Shown in pieces: positions 15,829 to 23,128 of a DNA stretch of 51,619 nt. The translations under genes were made by a program, and so were the position numbers. The stretch lies in assembly GCA_035647615.1 (NCBI GenBank), contig DASRND010000026.1, positions 1-51,619 on the forward strand. Direction: 5' to 3'. Below the pieces are notes generated by a model. That model was given only the letters and a program-made list of their open reading frames with translations, was not told where the DNA came from and made no database searches. The stretch is from Bacteroidales bacterium. GTDB lineage: Bacteria; Bacteroidota; Bacteroidia; Bacteroidales; 4484-276. How positions within the stretch are numbered: position 1 is the stretch's first letter; every line of letters begins with the position of its first letter.

Positions 15829-16025
15829 AATATTTCAAATTTAAATGGTTTTTTAAACTTCACAACAATTCCTTTGAAACTTTGCGTATTAATCTCTTTG
15901 GTTTTTGAACTTTCGTATCCCGGGGATTGATGGCCAAAGTGACTGTAATCCTTCTCAAAAATCAGGCTCGCCACGGGCTTCTCGCGGCGATTGTCAAAGG
16001 CCAATGTGATTACAGGATTCCTCAT
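15825..16025 (-). pseudogene. Recombinase-head leader ORF of module D, coupled to the next gene
   Basis: The 66-codon frame starts MRNPVITLAFDNRREKP and VASLIFEKDY, the same head as in modules A-C. It then shows SSKTKEINTQSFKGI, which again resembles a recombinase C-terminal tail (SSKTTEIYTHVS-type) with the catalytic core removed. It ends ...FKFEIL and its TGA overlaps the ATG of the secreted protein gene by four bases. Confidence 0.55.
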
Positions 16026-16072
16026 TGCTTTGCGCTCATTAATTTAGGCGGCAAAGCTAAGTAATACTTTCT
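15949..16072 (-). repeat. Module D, partial copy at the tgt-side border of the island
   Basis: It shares the head-ORF DNA with the other modules and the CGGCAAAGCTAAG promoter region with module A. No T9SS tail or hairpin remains on the tgt side. From 16073 to the tgt promoter there is only an A-rich spacer. Confidence 0.6.
16052..16059 (-). promoter_or_regulatory. -7 box TAGCTTTG of module D
   Basis: It is on the minus strand, 27 nt upstream of the leader ATG at 16025, identical to the module A box. Confidence 0.45.
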
Positions 16073-16168
16073 TTCAGATGATTTTTAAAAACAAAAAACA
16101 CAACACCCAATACGCGTGCTTCCAGCAGCGACAATACCTTTCTCCGCCAGCGCCTTTTTTTAGATGGT

Positions 16169-16176
16169 TATCTTTG
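16169..16176 (+). promoter_or_regulatory. tgt promoter -7 box TATCTTTG
   Basis: An exact TAnnTTTG match 36 nt upstream of the ATG at 16212. Its position argues against the upstream in-frame ATG at 16164 being the start. Confidence 0.6.
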
Positions 16177-16211
16177 CCGCCATTTTTAAAAATAATTTTC
16201 AAGGCACCCTC

Positions 16212-17342
16212 ATGCAGTTTACTTTAGAAGCTACCGACACCCAATCTTCGGCGCGCGCCGGAACCATTACCACCGACCACGGCAAGATACAGACGCCGAT
16301 TTTTATGCCCGTGGGAACGGCAGGCACCGTGAAAGCCATTCATATCCGCGATGTGCACGAAGATGCGCAGGCACAGATTATCCTGGGCAATACCTATCAT
16401 CTCTATTTACGCCCGGGGCTGGAAGTGCTGGAGGAAGCCGGCGGACTGCACAAATTCAATGGATGGAACCGACCCATCCTCACCGACAGCGGTGGCTATC
16501 AGGTTTTTTCGCTGGCAGCACAACGCAAGCTTACCGAGGAAGGCGCTCAGTTTCGTTCGCACATCGACGGCTCGAAGCATCTTTTTACACCCGAAAATGT
16601 GATGGACACGCAACGCACCATTGGCGGCGACATCATCATGGCTTTCGACGAATGTACGCCCTGGCCGTGCGATTACGACTATGCCCGCAACTCGCTGGAA
16701 CGCACGCACCGCTGGCTCGACCGCTGTATCGATCGCTTCGACAACACGCCGCCGCGTTACGACTACAACCAGTCACTTTTCCCGATAGTGCAGGGCAGCA
16801 CTTTTGCCAACCTTCGCCGGCAGTCGGCTGAATACATCGCTTCGCGCAACGCTGAAGGAAATGCCATCGGTGGATTGTCGGTAGGCGAACCCGCCGAGAT
16901 GATGTACGAGATGACCGAACTGGTTTGTGGCATTCTGCCCAAAGACAAGCCGCGTTACCTGATGGGCGTGGGTACTCCGGTGAATATTCTGGAGGGAATA
17001 GCGGCAGGAATTGATATGTTCGACTGTGTGATGCCTACGCGCAATGGCCGCAACGGCATGCTTTTTACCAGCGAGGGAATTATGAATATGAAAAACGAAA
17101 AGTGGAAAAACGACTTCTCACCGCTCGACCCCAACGGCCTCTCCTTTGTCGATAGCCAGTATAGCCGGGCTTACCTGCGGCACCTGTTTATCGCCAACGA
17201 ATATCTGGCGCCGATGATCGCCAGCCTGCACAACATCGCTTTTTATCTGTGGCTGGTAAGTACAGCCCGCGAAAAAATCTTCGACGGCACCTTTGCTACC
17301 TGGAAAGCTGTGATGGTTAAAAAACTTGAGACGCGGCTGTAA
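16212..17342 (+). CDS. tgt: tRNA-guanine(34) transglycosylase
   Basis: The 376-aa enzyme exchanges guanine-34 for a queuine precursor (preQ1) in GUN-anticodon tRNAs. The family motifs are present: TDSGGYQVFS near residue 91 (base-recognition Asp), GGLSVGEP, MGVGTP, and FDCVMPTRNGRNG near 270 with the nucleophilic Asp. In most bacteria three cysteines (CxCxxC) before YSRAYLRHL bind zinc. Here that stretch reads GLSFVDSQ and has none, while the histidine in SLHN is kept. I recall this cysteine-less form from other Bacteroidetes, so it is probably a lineage feature and not damage. The start at 16212 gives the normal N-terminus (MQFTLEATD). The gene borders the island. Confidence 0.95.
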   Translation: MQFTLEATDTQSSARAGTITTDHGKIQTPIFMPVGTAGTVKAIHIRDVHEDAQAQIILGNTYHLYLRPGLEVLEEAGGLHKFNGWNRPILTDSGGYQVFSLAAQRKLTEEGAQFRSHIDGSKHLFTPENVMDTQRTIGGDIIMAFDECTPWPCDYDYARNSLERTHRWLDRCIDRFDNTPPRYDYNQSLFPIVQGSTFANLRRQSAEYIASRNAEGNAIGGLSVGEPAEMMYEMTELVCGILPKDKPRYLMGVGTPVNILEGIAAGIDMFDCVMPTRNGRNGMLFTSEGIMNMKNEKWKNDFSPLDPNGLSFVDSQYSRAYLRHLFIANEYLAPMIASLHNIAFYLWLVSTAREKIFDGTFATWKAVMVKKLETRL

Positions 17343-17384
17343 GAGCTATTTCAGGGGATTAAAGATTGTGAACTTTTAGTCGTA

Positions 17385-17600
17385 AAAACGAAAAGAGCAA
17401 ACCACTGAGGCACGGAGACACAGAGGGAAAAGAAGAAGAAGAAACAAACCGCTGAGGCGGAGAGACGCGGAGGGAAAATGAAAAAAATGTAATAAACCGC
17501 AGAGACGGAGAGACGCGGAGGGAAAATGAAAAATAAGAAATAAACCGCAGAGACGGAGAGGCGCGGAGGAAAAGTGAAAAAAAATAAATTGCTGAGGTGT
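17385..17600. repeat. Degenerate tandem repeat with GAGACGCGGAGG core
   Basis: Four imperfect units of about 50-60 bp have the form AAACCGC(T/A)GAG..GGAGAGACGCGGAGGGAAAA plus an A-rich spacer. The strand is purine-rich throughout. It lies in the 443-nt gap between tgt and polA and has no coding potential. Similar 'accgcagagacgcagag' strings are common intergenic repeats in environmental genomes. The remainder of the gap (17601-17735) holds nothing I recognise. Confidence 0.75.
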
Positions 17601-17739
17601 TGCTATAGTCTGTTCATGGTTTTATTTTTAGGCCAAAAGAAACTTTTTAATAAAAACAGTCCTGATTGAATTTCTTTCTAACTTGCACGTTAACTTTTCC
17701 CTTCACCCTATGCCCTCCACTCTTCGCATATTTTTTACC

Positions 17740-17747
17740 TACTTTTG
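17740..17747 (+). promoter_or_regulatory. polA promoter -7 box TACTTTTG
   Basis: An exact TAnnTTTG match 39 nt before the polA ATG. Confidence 0.6.
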
Positions 17748-17785
17748 CTGAATACGTTATCACAAATATTAGCAACTAAATAAAT

Positions 17786-20572
17786 ATGCCCGAAAATAAA
17801 AAGCTCTTCCTGCTCGATGCCATGGCGCTGATCTACCGCGCCTATTACGCGCTCAACAAAAATCCGCGCATTACCTCCACCGGCCTTAACACCTCTGCAA
17901 TTCTTGGTTTTGCAAATTCGTTGTTCGAGATCATCCGAAACGAAAAACCTACCCATATCGGCGTGGCTTTCGATACGCAGGCACCTACCTTGCGCAGCGA
18001 GGGTTTTGTGGAATACAAAGCTAACCGCCAGAAGATGCCCGAAGATATTGCCACAGCCATCCCTTACATCTATCGGCTCGTCGAAAGTTTTAATATTCCG
18101 TTGCTTTTTGTGGATGGCTACGAGGCCGACGATGTGATTGGAACGCTGGCCAAAAAGGCCGAAAAGGAAGGTTTTACCACCTATATGATGACGCCTGATA
18201 AAGATTTCGGGCAACTGGTTTCCGACAATATTTTCATTTACAAACCTGCATACATGGGTAACAAAGCACAAGTGCTGGGTGTGAAAGAAGTTTGTGATAA
18301 ATACGAGATAGAACGCCCCGAGCAGGTGATAGATATGTTGGGGCTGTGGGGCGACGCCAGCGACAACATTCCCGGTATCCCTGGCATAGGCGAGAAATGG
18401 GCGAAAACTTTGCTGAAGAAATATGACTCACTCGAAAACGTGATTGAGCACGCCCACGAGCTAAAAGGGAAAATGGCCGAGAACGTAAAAGAGTTTGCTG
18501 CCCAGGGCAAGGAAAGCAAGATGCTGGCGACAATCGATCTGGATGTGCCCATATATTTCAAAGCGGATCAGTTGAAACTTTCAGCGCCCGACTTTGATGC
18601 TTTACAGGAGCTTTTTGTTGAACTCGAATTCAAAACTTTTGCACAGCGTATTTTTGATCATTTTAAAGAAACCGGCGATAACGCTACTGCAAAAATAGCT
18701 GCGCAACAGCAAGACCTGTTCAGTCAGGCTGGGGTGGAGGTGGAGTCGCTTAAAACGATTGATAATCAAAAAGCAAAATATAAACTTGCCGACACACCCG
18801 AAAAACGCCGTCAACTTATCGATGAGCTGAAAAGTAGCGGGAGTTTTTGTTTTGATACCGAAACCACCGACGTGGATGCCAACAACTGCGAACTGCTCGG
18901 GATTTCTTTTGCCACCAAACCAGGCGAGGCTTATTATGTGCCCATGCCCGACGATGAGCAGAAGACACAGGAAATTGTAAATGAATTCAAATCGCTTTTC
19001 GCGGATGAAGCCATCGAAAAAACCGGCCAGAATCTAAAGTTCGACATCGCCGTACTGCGGTTGTACGATGTGCAAATACGCGGAAAATTATTCGATACCA
19101 TGCTGGCGCATTACCTCATCGAACCCGACCAGCAACACGGTATGGACTTCCTGGCGCGTCATCTGCTCAATTATAAAACCATTACTTACGACGAGCTTAC
19201 CGAAAAGAAGGGCAGCAAGCAGCTCAATCTGCGCCAGTTGCATAAAACCAATCTGAAGCGGGTGGTTGATTATGCTGCCGAAGATGCCGACATCACGCTG
19301 CAGTTGCGGCAGGTGTTGGAGCCACTGCTCGAAACCAACAAGGTGCGCCGGCTTTTTGATGAGATAGAAATTCCGCTCATGTATGTCCTTGGCGACATGG
19401 AAGCCTCCGGAGTAGCGCTCGACACGGAGGCACTAAAGGCCTTTTCGCTGCAGCTTGAGGAGGAGATTGCCGGGGTGGAGGAGAATATCTTTTCCCTTGC
19501 CGGTGAAAAATTCAATGTGGGTTCGCCCAAACAACTCGGCATCGTCCTCTTCGAAAAACTGAAAATTAGCGATAAGCCTAAGCTCACCAAAACCAAGCAA
19601 TATGCTACCGGCGAGGATGTGCTTTCGCGGCTGGAAAAAAGTCATCCTATAGTTGCCGATATTCTCGATTATCGATCGCTTACCAAATTGAAATCTACTT
19701 ATGTGGATCCGCTGCCGCAGATGCTTAGCCCACGTGATGGCCGTCTGCACACGAGCTACAACCAGGCAGTGACAGCCACCGGGCGTCTCTCGTCGACCAA
19801 TCCTAACCTGCAGAATATTCCCATCCGCACCGAGAGGGGACGCGAGATTCGTAAGGCTTTTGTTCCGGGCAGCCCAGATTATACCTTGCTGGCTGCCGAC
19901 TATTCGCAGATAGAATTACGCATCATCGCACACCTGAGCGGCGACGAAGCCATGCAGGAAGCTTTCAGCCAGGGACTGGATATCCACACCGCTACGGCAG
20001 CGCGCGTTTATGATGTAAATCTGGATGTGGTTAGTCGTGAGATGCGTAGCAACGCCAAGATGGTCAACTTTGGCATTATCTACGGAATATCGGCCTTTGG
20101 ACTGGCCGACCGCCTCAATATTCCGCGATCAGAGGCACGTGAAATCATCGACAATTATTTTGCAAAATATCCCGGTATCAAAGATTACATGGAAAAAACC
20201 ATTCGTTTTGCCAGGCAAAATGGCTACGTGGAAACCATCATGGGGCGCCGTCGTTATCTGCCCGATATCCGGTCGGGCAACGCTACCGTTCGCGGCTTTG
20301 CCGAACGAAACGCCATCAACGCACCGGTGCAAGGCTCTTCGGCAGATATGATCAAAGTGGCCATGATTAGGATTTTTGATGAGATGAAAAAACAAAACCT
20401 TGCCTCGCGCATGATCCTGCAGGTGCATGATGAGCTTGTGTTTGATGCAGTGAAAAGCGAGGTGGAGTCACTGAAAACGATCGTTGAGCAGGGCATGAAA
20501 AACGCAATCCCGCTTAGCGTGCCCATTGTGGTAGATATGAATACCGGCAACAACTGGCTCGAAGCACATTGA
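17786..20572 (+). CDS. polA: DNA polymerase I
   Basis: The 928-aa repair and Okazaki-fragment polymerase has three domains. The N-terminal 5'-3' flap nuclease (LLDAMALIYRAYYAL..., DGYEADDVIGTLA) covers about 1-290. A 3'-5' exonuclease domain begins near 350 with FCFDTETT, so the proofreading acidic residues appear intact. The polymerase domain runs from about 520: TGRLSS-NPNLQNIP, motif A DYSQIELR near 704, O-helix region KMVNFGIIYG near 755, and motif C QVHDEL near 879. Length and domain order are normal for a full three-domain Pol I. It is transcribed alone from the 17740 promoter. Confidence 0.97.
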   Translation: MPENKKLFLLDAMALIYRAYYALNKNPRITSTGLNTSAILGFANSLFEIIRNEKPTHIGVAFDTQAPTLRSEGFVEYKANRQKMPEDIATAIPYIYRLVESFNIPLLFVDGYEADDVIGTLAKKAEKEGFTTYMMTPDKDFGQLVSDNIFIYKPAYMGNKAQVLGVKEVCDKYEIERPEQVIDMLGLWGDASDNIPGIPGIGEKWAKTLLKKYDSLENVIEHAHELKGKMAENVKEFAAQGKESKMLATIDLDVPIYFKADQLKLSAPDFDALQELFVELEFKTFAQRIFDHFKETGDNATAKIAAQQQDLFSQAGVEVESLKTIDNQKAKYKLADTPEKRRQLIDELKSSGSFCFDTETTDVDANNCELLGISFATKPGEAYYVPMPDDEQKTQEIVNEFKSLFADEAIEKTGQNLKFDIAVLRLYDVQIRGKLFDTMLAHYLIEPDQQHGMDFLARHLLNYKTITYDELTEKKGSKQLNLRQLHKTNLKRVVDYAAEDADITLQLRQVLEPLLETNKVRRLFDEIEIPLMYVLGDMEASGVALDTEALKAFSLQLEEEIAGVEENIFSLAGEKFNVGSPKQLGIVLFEKLKISDKPKLTKTKQYATGEDVLSRLEKSHPIVADILDYRSLTKLKSTYVDPLPQMLSPRDGRLHTSYNQAVTATGRLSSTNPNLQNIPIRTERGREIRKAFVPGSPDYTLLAADYSQIELRIIAHLSGDEAMQEAFSQGLDIHTATAARVYDVNLDVVSREMRSNAKMVNFGIIYGISAFGLADRLNIPRSEAREIIDNYFAKYPGIKDYMEKTIRFARQNGYVETIMGRRRYLPDIRSGNATVRGFAERNAINAPVQGSSADMIKVAMIRIFDEMKKQNLASRMILQVHDELVFDAVKSEVESLKTIVEQGMKNAIPLSVPIVVDMNTGNNWLEAH

Positions 20573-20711
20573 TGGTGAAATTCCAAATCTCAAACAAATT
20601 TTAAAAACAAAAATCAATTATTTGAAATTGAGATTTATTTGGATTTGGTTTTCCTGGGTTTTGAGATTTAGAGAGATTGGCATACATGTGAAGCCGGAAA
20701 GGATTTTCAGC

Positions 20712-20719
20712 TATCTTTG
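20712..20719 (+). promoter_or_regulatory. -7 box TATCTTTG upstream of the ROK gene
   Basis: A TAnnTTTG match 50 nt before the ATG at 20770. The leader between them carries GGGGAGGTG, a purine-rich ribosome-binding-like sequence that is unusual in this phylum. Confidence 0.55.
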
Positions 20720-20769
20720 TCCGTCTGAAATCGCCTAAACCATACTGTGGGGAGGTGATTTAAAATAAA

Positions 20770-21918
20770 ATGATATTCCTGAAAAATTTAGAAAAGATGA
20801 TACAATCCAACCTACACGACGAGAAAAGAATAGTGATGACGCTGGATGCCGGCGGAACGAATTTGGTTTTTTCGGCCATACAGGGCGGTGCCGAAGTGGT
20901 AGCACCCATCACACTTTCAGCACATGCCGACGCTTTGAACACGATCCTGCAGCGCATCATTCAGGGTTTTGAGGAGGTAAAAAACCTTCTTGATACTCCG
21001 CCGGTGGCCATCAGTTTTGCTTTTCCGGGGCCAGCCGATTATCTGCTGGGAATTATCGGAGATCTGGCGAATCTGCCACTGTTTCGTGGCGGCGTAGCCT
21101 TGGGCCCCATGCTCGAAGAGAAATTTGAAATTCCTGTTTTCATCAACAACGACGGTGACCTGTTTACATACGGTGAGGCCATCAGCGGCTTGCTGCCCGA
21201 AGTGAATGCCATGCTTGAGGAGAACAAAAACCCCAAACGTTATCACAACCTTTTGGGTGCCACTTTTGGAACCGGCTTTGGCGGCGGCATTGTGAGCAAC
21301 GGACAGTTATTTTGTGGAGATAACTCGGCACAAGGCGAGATCAACCGCATCCGTAATAAAGTGCATCCTTTTTACAGCGCGGAAGAAAGTGTGAGCATTC
21401 GCGGCATTCGCAAAGCCTATGCCCGCGCTGCACGGCTCGACGAGGTGATAGTGCCTACGCCGCAATCGATTTTTGATATAGGAATGGGAAAGGTAGAAGG
21501 CAACCGCAAAGCTGCCGTCACGGCGTACCAGAAATTTGCCATCGCTGCCGGTGATTCACTGGCCAATGCAGCGACAATGGTGGATGGCATCATCGTTTTG
21601 GGTGGCGGAATCTCCGGTGCTCATCCTTTGTTCTTGCAGCATCTTGTTAGTGAGATGAACCGTAAGTTCGATACCCCTGGCGGCGGTCATCTCTCTCGCC
21701 TGGAAATACGGGTGTTTAACCTCGAAAATAAAAAAGATCTCCAGAAATTCCTTACCGGCGACAAGCAGGAGATACAGGTTCCATTCAGCGACAAAAAGAT
21801 TACCTACGACCCGCTTAAGCGTATCGGGGTGGGAGTAAGCCGGCTGGGAACTTCACGCGCTACCTCCATCGGAGCCTACGCCTTTGCCCTTAGCCAGCTC
21901 GATAAGGCTGCTTTATGA
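20770..21918 (+). CDS. ROK-family sugar kinase-like protein
   Basis: The 382-aa protein has the actin-fold phosphate loop LDAGGTN at 24-30, the ROK catalytic Asp in INNDGDLFTYGEA near 125, and GTGFGGGIV near 165, followed by GEIN. ROK kinases phosphorylate glucose, fructose, N-acetylmannosamine and similar sugars with ATP. Two common ROK features are missing: the CxCGxxGC zinc cluster, and the histidine of GEIGH, which is N here. The substrate is therefore uncertain, and a non-canonical ROK enzyme is the best statement. There is no DNA-binding domain, so it is not a NagC-type repressor. The start at 20770 is favoured by the nearby GGAGG; an in-frame ATG at 20797 is possible. Confidence 0.8.
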   Translation: MIFLKNLEKMIQSNLHDEKRIVMTLDAGGTNLVFSAIQGGAEVVAPITLSAHADALNTILQRIIQGFEEVKNLLDTPPVAISFAFPGPADYLLGIIGDLANLPLFRGGVALGPMLEEKFEIPVFINNDGDLFTYGEAISGLLPEVNAMLEENKNPKRYHNLLGATFGTGFGGGIVSNGQLFCGDNSAQGEINRIRNKVHPFYSAEESVSIRGIRKAYARAARLDEVIVPTPQSIFDIGMGKVEGNRKAAVTAYQKFAIAAGDSLANAATMVDGIIVLGGGISGAHPLFLQHLVSEMNRKFDTPGGGHLSRLEIRVFNLENKKDLQKFLTGDKQEIQVPFSDKKITYDPLKRIGVGVSRLGTSRATSIGAYAFALSQLDKAAL

Positions 21919-21976
21919 CAATGGTAAGTTGATTGAGAAATTGATCATTTTCTTTTTTAATACAAAAACGATAAAA

Positions 21977-23032
21977 ATGATTGTGAAAAAGCTGTTGTTG
22001 TTGCTGTTGGTATCCTCTTTCGGATACGCTTCAGTGTTTGCCTGCACCACCTTTGTACTCAAAGCTGATAACGGCACCTTGGTTTTTGGGCGTAATTTCG
22101 ACTTTCCGGCAGGTATGGGACATATCGAGATCAACCCGCGTGGTTTACAAAAAGTAGCTTTTGTGCGGCCGCCCGAAAAACCCCTTCAATGGGTTTCGAA
22201 ATATGGCAGTGTTACATTTAACCAGATGGGTCGGGAATTTCCGTATGGTGGAATGAATGAGGCGGGTCTTGTGATAGAACAGATGTGGCTGGAGAAAGCC
22301 CAGTATCCGGAGCCCGATGCCCGTTACGGGCTTGCCGAGTTGCAATGGGTACAATATCAGCTTGATAATGCGGCCACGGTGCAACAGGTTATCCAGAGTG
22401 ATAGTTTCCTGCGCATATCATATACTTCTGCCGCAACATTGCATTTTCTGGTTGCTGATAAGTCCGGAAGTATGGCCACCATCGAGTATCTGAATGGCAC
22501 TATGACAGTGCATCAGGGGAGGGAGCTACCCTTCCCGGTACTGGCCAATTGCCCTTACGAGGTATCGTTGGATTATAAAAAGAATAAGGATACTGATAAG
22601 GAATATCCGCCCATGGTTCAAAATTCATCAGGACGTTTTTCTACCGCCGCAACCATGCTTTGGGATTATAAAAACCAAAACCCTGTTGCTTACAGCTTTT
22701 CTATCCTGGACAGTGTGTCACAAGAGGGTAGCACACAGTGGAGTATTGTGTATGATATTACAAAAGGTGAAATCCATTTCCGTACAATGGACAATCGCAA
22801 CATCCGTAATTTAGAATTGGTAAATATCGACTTCGCGTGTGGCAATAATTGGCTTGTAGCTGATATCAATTCTGATGTGCAAAACCATCCTGTTTTTAAA
22901 ACTTTTAGCGTAAGAGAAAACCTAAAACTGATACAGCAACTCGTATCAAAAGTGGAATTTCTACAGCAAATACCCGGTGAGGCGATTCATGCCATGGCTG
23001 GTTATCCGGAAAGCGTGATTTGCGATCAATAG
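21977..23032 (+). CDS. Secreted choloylglycine hydrolase-family (Ntn) amidase
   Basis: The 351-aa linear amide C-N hydrolase belongs to the penicillin V acylase / bile salt hydrolase family. A signal peptide (MIVKKLLLLLLVSSFGYASVFA) ends just before Cys23. In this family the cysteine exposed after cleavage is the N-terminal nucleophile, so cleavage here would make the active enzyme. The following FVLKADNGTLVFGRNFDF carries the conserved Arg and Asp. Later motifs include GMNEAGLVIEQMWL and FLVADKSG. The substrate (bile salts, acyl-homoserine lactones, penicillin V or others) cannot be read from the sequence. The start at 21977 gives the signal peptide; the frame extends upstream into the ROK gene without support. 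The gene begins 58 nt after the ROK stop and may share its transcript. Confidence 0.85.
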   Translation: MIVKKLLLLLLVSSFGYASVFACTTFVLKADNGTLVFGRNFDFPAGMGHIEINPRGLQKVAFVRPPEKPLQWVSKYGSVTFNQMGREFPYGGMNEAGLVIEQMWLEKAQYPEPDARYGLAELQWVQYQLDNAATVQQVIQSDSFLRISYTSAATLHFLVADKSGSMATIEYLNGTMTVHQGRELPFPVLANCPYEVSLDYKKNKDTDKEYPPMVQNSSGRFSTAATMLWDYKNQNPVAYSFSILDSVSQEGSTQWSIVYDITKGEIHFRTMDNRNIRNLELVNIDFACGNNWLVADINSDVQNHPVFKTFSVRENLKLIQQLVSKVEFLQQIPGEAIHAMAGYPESVICDQ

Positions 23033-23053
23033 TTTTCGAGGGTATTTCACCCC

Positions 23054-23092
23054 AAATAAAAAAGCCCTTGCATCGTCTGCAAAGGCTTATTT
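23054..23092. terminator. Bidirectional terminator between convergent genes
   Basis: AAATAAAAAAGCCC-TTGCA pairs with TGCAA-AGGCTTATTT around a TCGTC loop. The A run on one side and the T run on the other let it serve both the amidase gene (plus) and the 23129 gene (minus). Confidence 0.75.
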
Positions 23093-23128
23093 ATCATATC
23101 TGCTTTGAATCAGTTTACTTTTAAATTT

